From a bacterium (GTDB lineage: Bacteria; Myxococcota_A; UBA9042), in NCBI GenBank assembly GCA_030425545.1, contig JAUIAC010000026.1:1-37291 (forward strand): a stretch of 37,291 bases of DNA, in the 5' to 3' direction. Below are positions 8,973 through 17,759 of the stretch, one piece after another. Position 1 is the stretch's first letter; each line of letters begins with the position of its first letter. The notes below the pieces were generated by a model. The model worked only from the letters and a program-made list of their open reading frames with translations. It was not told the DNA's origin and ran no database searches. The position numbers and the translations under genes are program-made.

Positions 8973-10076
8973 ATGACCCACGCCACGCCAAGCCCGCTGC
9001 AGCGGCCCTTCGCCATCGGCGACCGCACGGTCGGCCCCGGGCACCCCTGCTACCTCATCGCCGAGGCCGGGAGTAACCACGGCGGCAGCCTGGACACCGC
9101 CCTCGCGCTGGTCGACGCCGCCGCCGACGCGGGCGCGGACGCGGTGAAGTTCCAGACCTTTCAGGCGAAGCGCCTCTACGCCAAGAGCGCCGGGCAGAGC
9201 GACTATCTGGGCGACGAGCGGTCGATCTTCGACATCATCCAGGCCATGGAGATGCCGGAGTCCTGGCTGCCGACCCTGGCGGCGCGCGCGGCGGAGCGCG
9301 GCCTTGGCTTCCTGTCGACGCCCTTTCACGAAGAGGCGGTGGCGCTGCTCGACCCCTTTGTCCAGGCGTGGAAGATCGCCAGCTACGAGCTGACCCACCA
9401 CCCGCTGCTCGAGGCGGTGGCGGCCACAGGCAAGCCGGTGATCCTGAGCACGGGCGCGGCGACGGTGGGCGAGGTGGCCGACGCGGTGGCCGTGCTCGAG
9501 CGGGCCGGGTGCGCCGGGCTGGTGCTGCTGCAGTGCACCGCGTCCTACCCCGCGCCGCTGGGCAGCGTGAACGTGGCGGCGCTGGTGGACCTGCGTGAGC
9601 GCTTTGGCGTGTCCACGGGGCTCTCGGACCACAGCCGTGACCCGGTGGTGGCGCCGATGACGGCGGCGGCGCTGGGCGCGGTGGTGGTCGAGAAGCACTT
9701 CACCCTGTCGAACCGCCTGCCCGGGCCCGACAACCCCTTTGCCGTGGAGCCCCACGAGCTCGCGCGGCTGGTGAAGCGGGTGCGGGACGTCGAGACGGCC
9801 CGCGGCTCCGGCAAGAAGGCCGTCGACGCCAGCGCGATCGATCCGGCTGAAGAGGAGCTGCGCGCCTTCGCGCGGCGCACCCTGTTCACGACGCGGCCGG
9901 TGCGCGCGGGCGAGGGCTTCACCCGCGACAACGTCGACGCCCTTCGCCGCGGCAAGCGCGACGCCGGGTTGCCGCCGTCCGCGCTGCCCGAGGTGTTGGG
10001 CTGCGCGGCCGCGCGGGACCTGCCCGCTGAGGCGGTGCTCACGGCCGCCGACGTGGCGGGCTACTCGGGGCGCTGA
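8973..10076 (+). CDS. spsE: NeuB/SpsE-family nonulosonic acid synthase
   Basis: The 367-aa enzyme should condense phosphoenolpyruvate with a 6-carbon 2,4-diacetamido sugar to make a sialic-acid-like nonulosonate. The TIM-barrel half shows IAEAGSNHGG, GADAVKFQTFQA, KIASYEL, LSTGAA, GLSDHS and EKHFTL. The last 65 or so residues are an antifreeze-like SAF domain (RTLFTTRPVRAGEGF, DLPAEAVLTAADV). EAGSNH and the FQAKRLY, MEMPESWL stretches look closer to SpsE/NeuB than to PseI, which usually has ELSANH. The start ATG has GGAGG 7 nt upstream. It completes the step after PseG but lies 6.6 kb from spsF-pseG. The exact product (pseudaminic, legionaminic or related) is not determined. Confidence 0.9.
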   Translation: MTHATPSPLQRPFAIGDRTVGPGHPCYLIAEAGSNHGGSLDTALALVDAAADAGADAVKFQTFQAKRLYAKSAGQSDYLGDERSIFDIIQAMEMPESWLPTLAARAAERGLGFLSTPFHEEAVALLDPFVQAWKIASYELTHHPLLEAVAATGKPVILSTGAATVGEVADAVAVLERAGCAGLVLLQCTASYPAPLGSVNVAALVDLRERFGVSTGLSDHSRDPVVAPMTAAALGAVVVEKHFTLSNRLPGPDNPFAVEPHELARLVKRVRDVETARGSGKKAVDASAIDPAEEELRAFARRTLFTTRPVRAGEGFTRDNVDALRRGKRDAGLPPSALPEVLGCAAARDLPAEAVLTAADVAGYSGR

Positions 10077-10110
10077 CCCCCGGAGGGCGCCCCGGGGTGC
10101 CTCGGCGTGC

Positions 10111-10734
10111 TCAGGCTCGTCCGTCCAACGTGCCCGTCTCCGTGGCCGCCGTCTCCAGGGCCGCCGCGACCGTGGCGCAGAGCCGCACCAGCCGCACCAG
10201 CTCGGCGCCGCTCGCGACCATGCCGGTGAAGGTGCGCGGCTGCAGCCGGATCACCGCGCCCTCCACGCGTCCGCCGGCATCCACAAGCGTGCGCACGTGG
10301 GCGGCTAGATCCGCGTCGGAGCTCAGCCGCCGCCGCAGCGCTGCGGAGACGCCCTCGCACTGCAGGGTCAGGCCGGCGACGTCGAGCTCGCCGACCTCCG
10401 GCGCCGCGGCGCTGTAGTCGTGGGCCAGCTGCGCACGCGGCCTGCGACGCTTGGGGCCGAGGTAGGTCCCCAGGTGCGTGCTCAGGTCGACCTGCAGGAG
10501 CATCGACTCGGAGTCTCCGCCCCCGCTGCGGGTCTTGGAGCGGATCTCGAGGCGAAAGTCGCGCCCGTCCACGTCGCCACGGACCTCCCGCGCGGCGGGG
10601 ACGAAGGTGCCGCGAAAGGTGCGCGCGACGTGGTCCAGGGCCGACGCGTAGACGCGCTTGCGGCGCCACACATAGGCCGCGGCGCCGAGCATGAGGCCGC
10701 CGGCGAGCGCGAAGCTGGTCCAGTCGTGGGTCAT
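10111..10734 (-). CDS. Membrane-anchored hypothetical protein
   Basis: This 207-aa protein starts MTHDWTSFALAGGLMLGAAAYVWRRKR, a short exterior N-terminus, one membrane segment and a positive stop, so the bulk probably faces the cytoplasm. Three basic residues (KRRR) occur mid-protein. I chose this ATG over an upstream in-frame one 21 codons earlier because the hydrophobic segment begins here; no strong ribosome site supports either. I recognise no domain. It lies on the opposite strand between spsE and the GNAT gene, convergent with spsE (34-nt gap). Confidence 0.65.
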   Translation of the reverse strand: MTHDWTSFALAGGLMLGAAAYVWRRKRVYASALDHVARTFRGTFVPAAREVRGDVDGRDFRLEIRSKTRSGGGDSESMLLQVDLSTHLGTYLGPKRRRPRAQLAHDYSAAAPEVGELDVAGLTLQCEGVSAALRRRLSSDADLAAHVRTLVDAGGRVEGAVIRLQPRTFTGMVASGAELVRLVRLCATVAAALETAATETGTLDGRA

Positions 10735-10974
10735 GGGCGTGGCCTGCGCTTGGGTGTGCCGGGGGGAGACGCCTACGAGTATGGCGCACGCCCCCAACTT
10801 CTTGCACGTGTGGCCCCGGGGTGGTGGAGTCGGCGCCAGCCCGAGCGGCGTGAGCCCTTGGGGGCCGCGCGCGCGGGCACGACCGGTGCTCCCGGAGCAC
10901 CCTGAGCGCCGCCGGCCTCACGGCGCTCGCTCCCAGGGTGTCCCCGCGCCGCTGCGCCCCACATCGAGACCGCC

Positions 10975-11526
10975 GTGACCGACCTGCTCCTCCGTCCCGC
11001 CACCGCCGCCGACGCCGAGCGTGTCTTCGCCTGGGCCAACGACCCGGTGACCCGCGCGGCGTCGTTCACCTCTGCGCCGATCCCTTGGGACACGCACCGC
11101 GCGTGGTTCGCCGCCTCGCTGGCGAACCCGGAGCGGCACCTGCTGATCGCCGAAGATCCTGAGGTCAGAGCGACCACCCCCGCCGCGGACGCCGCCTGCG
11201 CCTTCCTGCGCCTCGACCTGGCCGACGCGCAGGACCGCGGCGACGCGGTCGCGCCCGACACGCCCGCGGCGGTCATCTCGATCAACGTCGCGCCTGCGGC
11301 GCGCGGCCAGGGCGTCGGGCGTCGGGCGCTCGCGGCGGCCTCCGCGACGGCCCAGCGCCTCGGGTTTCGCGCGGTGATCGCGTGGATCCGGCCCCGTAAC
11401 CAGGCGAGCGTGCGCGCGTTCACCGCGGTGGGCTACGCGCCGGCGGGCCAGGACGCCATGGCGGGCGAGCCTGCGCTGCGCTTCGTGTGCTCGCTGCCGG
11501 TCACGCCCGCAGGCCCTCGCGCATGA
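10975..11526 (+). CDS. GNAT N-acetyltransferase, PseH/SpsD-like
   Basis: The 183-aa protein is a GNAT-fold acetyltransferase. The first residues (LLLRPATAADAERVFAWANDPVTR, in parts) match the opening of RimJ/PseH-type enzymes, and VAPAARGQGVGRRAL is the acetyl-CoA pyrophosphate loop. In context it could N-acetylate the 4-amino group made by the PseC-type aminotransferase, the step before PseG. The start is GTG, with only a weak GAG upstream. The stop overlaps the flippase start as ATGA (11523-11526). Family is clear; the sugar substrate is inferred from neighbours. Confidence 0.82.
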   Translation: MTDLLLRPATAADAERVFAWANDPVTRAASFTSAPIPWDTHRAWFAASLANPERHLLIAEDPEVRATTPAADAACAFLRLDLADAQDRGDAVAPDTPAAVISINVAPAARGQGVGRRALAAASATAQRLGFRAVIAWIRPRNQASVRAFTAVGYAPAGQDAMAGEPALRFVCSLPVTPAGPRA

Positions 11527-13046
11527 CCGAGCCCACGCCGCCACGCGCCCCCGGGCAACCGCAGGCGCCGCCCCCCGAGAGCGCGGCCGCGCGCCTGCGG
11601 CGGCTGGCCAAGAACAGCGGCATCTACGCCCTCGGCGACATCGGCATCAAGCTGATGACCGCGCTGCTCGCGCCGATCTACACCGTGCTGCTCGCGCCGG
11701 AGGACTTCGGCGTGTGGGGCCTCGGCAGCATGCTGATGACCGGGCTCATGCTCGCGTTCAACCCGGCGCTCCACGGCGCGGTGACACGTTTTTACTTCGA
11801 CCACGAGCACGACGAGGCCGAGCGTCGTCGCTTCCAGGGCACCATCGTCACCTTCCTGCTGGCGTGGTCGGTGCTGCTGGCCGGGGCGCTGCTGCTGGTG
11901 GGGCCCTGGCTCTTCGGCCAGCTCTTCGACGGCCTCGACTTCATGCCCTACGGGCTCTTCATCGTCGCGACGTGCGTGCTCTCCACCGTCGGCGTGGTCC
12001 CGCGCGCGACCTGGACGGCCTCGGAAGACGCGAGCCGCCTCGTGGGCATCAACGGCCTCAGCACCGCCACCAACCTGGCCGTCGCCATCGGCCTGGTGGT
12101 GCTCTTGAAGGTCGGCGTCGTCGGCCTCTTCGCCGCCCGCCTCGCCGCCGTGGCCGTGATCACGTGGCCCTTCGTGGGCTTCCTGCGGCGACATGTCCGC
12201 TTCGTCTTCGACGCCAAGATGCTGGGCGCCGCGCTGGCCTTCAGCCTGCCCCTGGTGCCGCACCTGCTGGCCCACTGGATCCTGGCGATGAGCGACCGCT
12301 ACCTCATCGAGCGGACGCTCGGCATCGGGCTCGTGGGCATCTACGCCAGCGGCTACGTGTTCATCGACGCCGTCAACATGGTGGCTGGCGCCATGAACCG
12401 GGCGTGGGTGCCGCAGTTCACCCGGGCCTACGGTGACCCTGAGCAGCACGCGTTCATCGCCCGCACGGTGACCTACTTCATGCTCGGGCTCTTCGCTGTG
12501 GTGCTGGCCCTGGCCGCGCTCTCGCCGAGCCTGATCCGGCTGCTCTTCGACGCGCGCTACCACGACGCCGCGCCGCTGACGCCGGTGTTGGTGCTCGGCG
12601 GCCTCTTCCAGGGGACCTACTACCTCTTTGTGGCGGTGCTCTTCTTCCACAAGAAGAACCGCGTGGTGCCCGTGCTGACGGTCATCGCCGGTGTGACCAA
12701 CGTGGTGCTGACCCTGTGGTGGCTGCCGCTGCTGGGCCTGATCGGCGCGGCCTGGGCGACCTTGGTCGGCTACCTGGTGCTGACCGTCGGCATGGCGCTG
12801 GCGGCGCGCGCGCTGGGGGGGCTGCCCATGGAGCGGCGCCGGCTGGGGCTCGTGGTGCTGTGGGCGAGCGCGCTTGGGGCGGCGCTGTGGGCTCTGGGCG
12901 ACGTCTGGCCCGCGCCGGTCGAGCTCGCGGCCCGCGCGGCCTGCCTGGCCTTGGGCTTCGCGCTGCTGTGGTGGGTGCCGCTGTGGGACGAGGGCGAGCG
13001 CACCTGGCTGCGGCGGCAGGCGCGCAAGGTGCTGCGGCGGGGCTGA
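11523..13046 (+). CDS. Wzx-type polysaccharide/lipid-linked oligosaccharide flippase
   Basis: The 507-aa protein has a charged Pro-rich N-terminus, then about twelve to fourteen hydrophobic segments beginning at NSGIYALGDIGIKLMTALLAPIY (in parts), typical of the MATE/MOP polysaccharide export superfamily. It would flip undecaprenyl-linked repeat units across the inner membrane. I took the ATG that overlaps the GNAT stop; an in-frame ATG twelve codons earlier lies inside the GNAT gene and is less likely. No Wzy polymerase is visible in the window. Confidence 0.9.
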   Translation: MTEPTPPRAPGQPQAPPPESAAARLRRLAKNSGIYALGDIGIKLMTALLAPIYTVLLAPEDFGVWGLGSMLMTGLMLAFNPALHGAVTRFYFDHEHDEAERRRFQGTIVTFLLAWSVLLAGALLLVGPWLFGQLFDGLDFMPYGLFIVATCVLSTVGVVPRATWTASEDASRLVGINGLSTATNLAVAIGLVVLLKVGVVGLFAARLAAVAVITWPFVGFLRRHVRFVFDAKMLGAALAFSLPLVPHLLAHWILAMSDRYLIERTLGIGLVGIYASGYVFIDAVNMVAGAMNRAWVPQFTRAYGDPEQHAFIARTVTYFMLGLFAVVLALAALSPSLIRLLFDARYHDAAPLTPVLVLGGLFQGTYYLFVAVLFFHKKNRVVPVLTVIAGVTNVVLTLWWLPLLGLIGAAWATLVGYLVLTVGMALAARALGGLPMERRRLGLVVLWASALGAALWALGDVWPAPVELAARAACLALGFALLWWVPLWDEGERTWLRRQARKVLRRG

Positions 13047-13097
13047 GGCCGTCCGCGGCGATGACGACCGGGATCGGCTGCGCGGCGGGCGCGACGC

Positions 13098-13877
13098 TCA
13101 GCGGCTGGGCAGCACCCCCAGCGGCAGGCCCTCGTCGTCGTAGGCCACCTCCGCGTCCGCCTGCCACACCTCGGCGACCAGGGCGCGGTTGAGCACGTCT
13201 GCCGGGGCGCCGTCTGCGACCAGCGCGCCGTCGCGCAGCACCAGGGCGCGGTCCGCGTGGCGCAGCGCCTGGCCCAGGTCGTGGAGCACCGCCACCACGC
13301 CCACCCCCGACGCGGCTAGGGTCGACAGCAGCCGCAGCACCCGCTCCGCCTGGGCCAGGTCGAGGGCGGCCGTGGGCTCGTCGAGCAGCAGCCAGCCCCC
13401 CTCGGGTGGCAGCTGCGCTAAAGCCCGCGCGAGGTGCACACGCGCGGCCTCGCCGCCGCTCAGGGTCGGCAGACGCCGCGCCGCCAGGTGCGTCGCGCCG
13501 ACCCGCGCCAGCGCGGCCTCCGCTGCGTCGTGATCGGGCGCGGTCAGCCCGCGCCAGGGCAGGCGGCCCAGCCCGACCAGCTCCCACGCCGCCAGCGCGA
13601 AGCCGGCCGTCGGCCGCTGCGGCACCACGGCGCGGGCGCGGGCCAGCTCCCCAGGGTCCCAGTCGGCGAGCCGTCGTCCCCCCAGGGTGACCGCGCCCGA
13701 GCGCTCGCCCACCGTCGGCTCACCTGCCAGCGCGCGCAGCCAGGTGGACTTGCCCGCGCCGTTGGGGCCGAGCACGACCGAGAACGTCGCCGGAGTCAGC
13801 GACACGCTGACGTCTCGCAGCAGCGGCGTCGCGCCCACGCGCTCACTCAGGCCAGCACAGGCGAGGGACAGGGTCAC
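13098..13877 (-). CDS. ABC transporter ATPase, BtuD/HmuV/FecE type
   Basis: The 259-aa ATPase has Walker A GPNGAGKST, Q-loop VVPQRPTAG, signature LSGGEAARVHLARAL, Walker B WLLLDEPTAALD and switch LHD. This set and the length fit ATPases of B12, haem and ferric siderophore importers. It starts with GTG overlapping the permease stop (GTGA, 13877-13874), so the two are coupled and surely partners. No periplasmic binding protein or TonB receptor is nearby, so the substrate cannot be told. The downstream flippase (11523-13046) is convergent with a 51-nt gap. Confidence 0.92.
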   Translation of the reverse strand: MTLSLACAGLSERVGATPLLRDVSVSLTPATFSVVLGPNGAGKSTWLRALAGEPTVGERSGAVTLGGRRLADWDPGELARARAVVPQRPTAGFALAAWELVGLGRLPWRGLTAPDHDAAEAALARVGATHLAARRLPTLSGGEAARVHLARALAQLPPEGGWLLLDEPTAALDLAQAERVLRLLSTLAASGVGVVAVLHDLGQALRHADRALVLRDGALVADGAPADVLNRALVAEVWQADAEVAYDDEGLPLGVLPSR

Positions 13878-14983
13878 GCCAGCTCCCCGTCACGCGCACG
13901 CGCCACCAGCCACAGGAAGAAGGGCGCGCCGAGCAGGCTCGTCAGCACCCCGACGGGGAGCTCCGAGGGCGGCAGGGCGACGCGCGCGACGACGTCGGCG
14001 GCCACGAGCAGGCCCGCCCCGCCGAGCGCGGCCAGGGGCAGCAGCGCGCGGTGCCGCGGCCCGACCAGCAGGCGCAGCGTGTGCGGCACCACCAGCCCGA
14101 CGAAGCCGATGATCCCGGTCGCTGCGACCACCGCGCCGACCCCGAGCGCGACCCACAGCGTGGTCTCGCGGAGCAGACGGGCGGGGTCGACGCCGAGCTG
14201 ACGGGCCCCGTCCTCGCCCAGCAGCAGCGCGTCCAGGGGCTCGCGCAGGCGCCACAGCCCCACCAGCGCCAGGCCAGCGGCCGCCGTGGGCGGACCGACC
14301 GTGGCCCAGGTGGTGCCTGAGAGGCTGCCCAGCATCCACCCCGTGAGCGCGCGGAGGCCTTGGCTGTCGGCCAGGTGGAGCGCGACCCCCACCAGCGCGC
14401 CGGCCAGGGCGTTCAGCGCGACGCCGGCGAGCAGCATGCGCGCGACGTTGGGGCGGCCCCCCCGTCGGCCGATGCGCAGCAGCAGCGCAGCGGCGGCCAC
14501 CGCGCCAGCGAAGGCGAGGGCTGGCCCAGCCACGGCCGCCCCCGCGCCGCCCGCCGCCGCGCCGCCGGACATGGCGGGGCCGGCCCCCCACGCGCGGAGA
14601 CCCAGAGGCAGCAGCACCGTCGCGGTGGCCGCGCCGACCGCGCCGCCAGCGGACACGCCGACGAGGGCTGGGTCCGCCAGGGGGTTGCGAAACAGGGCTT
14701 GCAGCGCCACGCCGCCCGCCGCCAGGGCCGCCCCGCCGACGGCCGCGAGGACCAGGCGCGGCGCGCGCAGGGCGGTCACGATGGCGGCGTGCGTCGGGTC
14801 ACCGGCGCCGCTCAGCGCCCGCCACAGCTCGCCGGGGGTCAGCGCGACCGCCCCCAAGCTCAGCTCGGCCCAGGCGGCGAGGCCCAGCCCGGCCAGCAGG
14901 GCGGCCAACACGAGGTGGCGTCGGCCCCGCTGCCGCCGAGCCAGCAGCGCCACAGGCGAGGCGGCGGCGACCGGCTCGCTCAC
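13874..14983 (-). CDS. FecCD/BtuC-family ABC transporter permease
   Basis: The 369-aa protein is a multi-span permease with family marks ALFRNPLADPALVGVSAGG, LAGVALNALAGA, GWMLGSLSG, and GIIGFVGLVVPHTLRLLVGPRHR, the last contacting the ATPase. The open frame runs far upstream, but those sequences are antisense to other genes. The GTG at 14983 overlaps the upstream flippase stop (GTGA) and gives the normal family length. A Gly/Ala-rich insert (about residues 140-165) is unusual. It should form the channel for a cobalamin-, haem- or siderophore-like ligand together with the downstream ATPase. Confidence 0.9.
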   Translation of the reverse strand: MSEPVAAASPVALLARRQRGRRHLVLAALLAGLGLAAWAELSLGAVALTPGELWRALSGAGDPTHAAIVTALRAPRLVLAAVGGAALAAGGVALQALFRNPLADPALVGVSAGGAVGAATATVLLPLGLRAWGAGPAMSGGAAAGGAGAAVAGPALAFAGAVAAAALLLRIGRRGGRPNVARMLLAGVALNALAGALVGVALHLADSQGLRALTGWMLGSLSGTTWATVGPPTAAAGLALVGLWRLREPLDALLLGEDGARQLGVDPARLLRETTLWVALGVGAVVAATGIIGFVGLVVPHTLRLLVGPRHRALLPLAALGGAGLLVAADVVARVALPPSELPVGVLTSLLGAPFFLWLVARARDGELA

Positions 14984-16521
14984 GCGCGCCCCAGCATGCG
15001 ACGCACGCGGCCCAAGACGCGGCCCGGCGCGCCGCGCAGCTCCTCGGCGACGGCCACGTCTTCCCCGAAGACCCCGGGCCACAGCGCCAGCCCGCCCAAG
15101 ATCACCAGCGTGCCGACGCCGCAGAGGGCGAGCGGCCCCAGCACCCCGAGGAACACCAGGTGCGGCGCGAGGACGTGGATGCCCGCGCCCACCGGCAGCG
15201 CGACGACCGCGGTGCACAGCACGACCCGGCCGATGCCGCGCGAGGCCTCCGGCCCGAGCTCGGCGCGGATGGCCACCTGACCCACGGCGAGGGCCAGCCA
15301 GCCGCAGAGGTACGAGAGCGCCGCGCCCGACACGCCGAGGGCGCCCGTGAGCGGCAGGAGCAGGGCGGTGTTGATGACGACGTGGGTGGTCTCGAGCGCG
15401 AACACCGCCCGCGAGCGGCCCAGGCCCAGGAGCGCCTGGACAAAGCCGACCCCCGCGCCGCTGATGCCGAAGGCCACCGCCGCGATGACCATGGGCTGCC
15501 AGGCGTGGGCGGCGAACTCGGGGCCGATCCACGCGGTGATGAAGGGCTTGGCGGCGGCGCCCAGGGGCAGCGAGAGCGCGAGCGCCACCGGGATCAACGC
15601 CTTCTGCGCCTGGCGGTAGGTGGTGACCACGGCCGCCTTGTCGCCGGAGCCCGAGAGCCGCGCGATGCGGGGGAAGAGGATGGCGGAGGCCGTCCCGAGC
15701 AGGCGCTGGATCTTCTGCAGGAGCGAGAAGGGGGTCGAGAACCAGGCCAGCTGCTTGGTGCCGAGGGTGCCGGCGAGCACGAACTTGCCGATCTCCTGGC
15801 CCACCGTGCCGGCGATGCGGGAGAGCAGCTGAAAGGAGGCGAACTGCCAGAGCGTCCGTACGACCGCGACCTGGGGACGCGCCCAGCGCGTGCGCTCCCG
15901 GTCGAGGCGGTAGGTGAGCGCCGCCAGCGCGAGGGCCGTGGCCACCGACCCGGCGAGGTTGAACGCCAGCGCGCCGATGAGGTCGCCCTGCGAGCCGCGC
16001 CAGAAGGTGCCCAGCGTGGCGCACACGGTCACCGCGATGCCGACCTTGCTCTGCAGGTCGAAGCGCTCGGCGGCGCGGACGAAGGACATGTAAGGCGTCA
16101 TGCCCAGGTTGAAGAAGAGCCCGATGGCCGCCAGACGCACGCAGGTCAGCGCCTCGGCCTGCTCGCCGGGGGCGATCTTGAACAGCCGCTCCACCGCCAG
16201 CGGGGCACCCACGAGGATGACGCCGGCGCCGAGCGAGGCGAGCCCGGTGAAGAGCACCAGCAGGGTCGAGAACACCGCCCGTGCGCGGGGCACGTCCTCG
16301 TCGACCCGGGCGCGACTCAGCTCGTGCACCGCCGCCGCCGCCAGGCCCAGCTCCAGCACGGAGAGGAAGCCGATGGTGGTCATGCACAGCAGGAAGAGGC
16401 CGTAGCGCGACGCGCCCAAGCCGCGGATGACCCAGGGCGTGAGGAAGAGCGAGGCCGCCGCCGGAAAGGCGAAGCCCAAGAGCGACCAGACCACTTGTCG
16501 ACGGGTTTCGGAGGCGCTCAT
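14980..16521 (-). CDS. Second polysaccharide flippase (Wzx/MOP superfamily)
   Basis: The 513-aa protein has about twelve to fourteen membrane segments, starting at VVWSLLGFAFPAAASLFLTP, with RGLGASRYGLFLLCMT typical of Wzx/oligosaccharide flippases. The ATG at 16521 was chosen because the upstream open frame contains no hydrophobic or conserved sequence; the ribosome site is weak. It differs clearly from the other flippase in this window. Its stop overlaps the FecCD permease start, an unexpected partner. A sigma70-like promoter candidate lies about 65-95 nt upstream. Confidence 0.88.
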   Translation of the reverse strand: MSASETRRQVVWSLLGFAFPAAASLFLTPWVIRGLGASRYGLFLLCMTTIGFLSVLELGLAAAAVHELSRARVDEDVPRARAVFSTLLVLFTGLASLGAGVILVGAPLAVERLFKIAPGEQAEALTCVRLAAIGLFFNLGMTPYMSFVRAAERFDLQSKVGIAVTVCATLGTFWRGSQGDLIGALAFNLAGSVATALALAALTYRLDRERTRWARPQVAVVRTLWQFASFQLLSRIAGTVGQEIGKFVLAGTLGTKQLAWFSTPFSLLQKIQRLLGTASAILFPRIARLSGSGDKAAVVTTYRQAQKALIPVALALSLPLGAAAKPFITAWIGPEFAAHAWQPMVIAAVAFGISGAGVGFVQALLGLGRSRAVFALETTHVVINTALLLPLTGALGVSGAALSYLCGWLALAVGQVAIRAELGPEASRGIGRVVLCTAVVALPVGAGIHVLAPHLVFLGVLGPLALCGVGTLVILGGLALWPGVFGEDVAVAEELRGAPGRVLGRVRRMLGRA

Positions 16522-16587
16522 GGGGGCTCGGGAGCGCGTGGGCGCAGGGAAGGGCTGGCGCGGAGGCAGGCTGCGCAGGGGCGCGCG

Positions 16588-16616
16588 AGTATTCCACCCG
16601 TACCGAATGTGGTAAA
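16588..16616 (-). promoter_or_regulatory. Candidate sigma70-like promoter for the 14980-16521 flippase operon
   Basis: On the minus strand TTTACC (16616-16611) and AATACT (16593-16588) are separated by 17 nt. Each matches four of six consensus bases. This is the most AT-rich spot in the 235-nt divergent gap and points toward the flippase, leaving a 5' leader of about 60 nt. Confidence 0.4.
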
Positions 16617-16756
16617 GCGCGGCACACGCTCCGGTGGACCGACCAGCTCGCGGCGTGACCCATGTCAGGCGCCGACGGGCTCGGGAGTGGCCGGGGTCGA
16701 CGGCGCCCCCAGCTCCGACGGTGACGCGACGGACCCGGACTGCGTAGAGGCCCCCA

Positions 16757-17740
16757 ATGAGCGCTCCCACCCCCGACGAGGCCCCGGTTCAGCGCGAGGC
16801 CATGACCCTCACCGCCGTGGTGTTCACGTACAACTACGGACACTTTCTCGGAAAGCTGCTCGACACGATCTTCGCCCAGACACGCCGGCCCGACCGCATC
16901 GTGGTCAGCGACGACTGCTCGCCGAACGACAGCGAGGAGGACCTGCGGGCGCTCTGCGCGCGCTACGAGGGCGTCACCTTCATCCGCAACCCCGTCAACC
17001 TCGGCAACGTCGCGCACTACCGGGCCCGGCTGAGCGAGGTCGAGACGGACGCGTACCTGCTGCTCTCCGCCGACGACTATCTCGTGGACCCGAACTTCTT
17101 CGCCCGTGCGCTGGAGGTGATGACGGACCACCCCGAGATCATCGCGGCCTATGGCCATCACCGCGCGGTGGACAAGGACGGCAACGTGCTCGGCAAGGTC
17201 GTGCCGGCGACGGACCGGAGCTGGACGCGATTCGCCGGCCCGGAGCTCCGGCGTGAGCTGGCGCTGGCCAACCCGGTGCCGGCGGTGTGTACCGTGATCC
17301 GCACCGCCCTCCACGAGCGGGTGCCGCCTTTTCCCCTCGGTCACGGGCACGCCTGCGACTGGCAGCAGTGGTACGTGTTCACCTACTACGGGGACTTCGC
17401 CCGGCTCGAGCTCATCGGCGCGGACTATCGCATCCACGGCGACAACATGAGCGTCGCCTACGAGGGCGGCAGCGACTACGCCGACCAGATGCGGGCGGCC
17501 TACGCGCAGGTCATGGACTGGCCGGACGTCACCGACGAGGACCGGGCGCGGCTCGAGGTCGGGCTGGCGCGCCGGGTCCTGCACGCGGCGCCCCTGCGGC
17601 ACCTGCCGGAAGAGCTGGCGGCCCACGCGCGGCAGCCGGGCATCGCGCCCATCGCGGGTGAGGTGCTGCTGACCCGGGTCGCGCGGGTGGCGGACCGCCT
17701 GGCGGCCAAGCTGCGGCAGCGCTCCTTCGACGCCGAGTAG
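16757..17740 (+). CDS. Family 2 glycosyltransferase
   Basis: The 327-aa protein has a GT-A fold N-terminal domain: LTAVVFTYNYGHFLGKLLD, RIVVSDDCSPNDSEE (nucleotide binding) and LLLSADDYLVDP (the DxD-like metal site). The C-terminal half carries HACDWQQWYVF and YRIHGDNMS, a W- and H-rich acceptor region as in many O-antigen GT2 enzymes. It has no membrane segment, so it acts at the cytoplasmic face. The start has GAGG 6 nt upstream; a second in-frame ATG (MTLTAVV) fifteen codons later is possible. It is divergent from the flippase and convergent with a formyltransferase. The donor sugar is unknown. Confidence 0.88.
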   Translation: MSAPTPDEAPVQREAMTLTAVVFTYNYGHFLGKLLDTIFAQTRRPDRIVVSDDCSPNDSEEDLRALCARYEGVTFIRNPVNLGNVAHYRARLSEVETDAYLLLSADDYLVDPNFFARALEVMTDHPEIIAAYGHHRAVDKDGNVLGKVVPATDRSWTRFAGPELRRELALANPVPAVCTVIRTALHERVPPFPLGHGHACDWQQWYVFTYYGDFARLELIGADYRIHGDNMSVAYEGGSDYADQMRAAYAQVMDWPDVTDEDRARLEVGLARRVLHAAPLRHLPEELAAHARQPGIAPIAGEVLLTRVARVADRLAAKLRQRSFDAE

Positions 17741-17759
17741 CGCGGGGCGCCGGTGCGCC

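Noticed and set aside
13047..13097. Terminator between the convergent flippase and ATPase genes
   Set aside because: No stem stands out above the GC-rich background and no T-run is present.
13874..17626. A 1250-codon open frame on the minus strand
   Set aside because: Only the portion from GTG 14983 downward is a FecCD permease. The upstream part overlaps the flippase in another frame and the GT2 gene in antisense.
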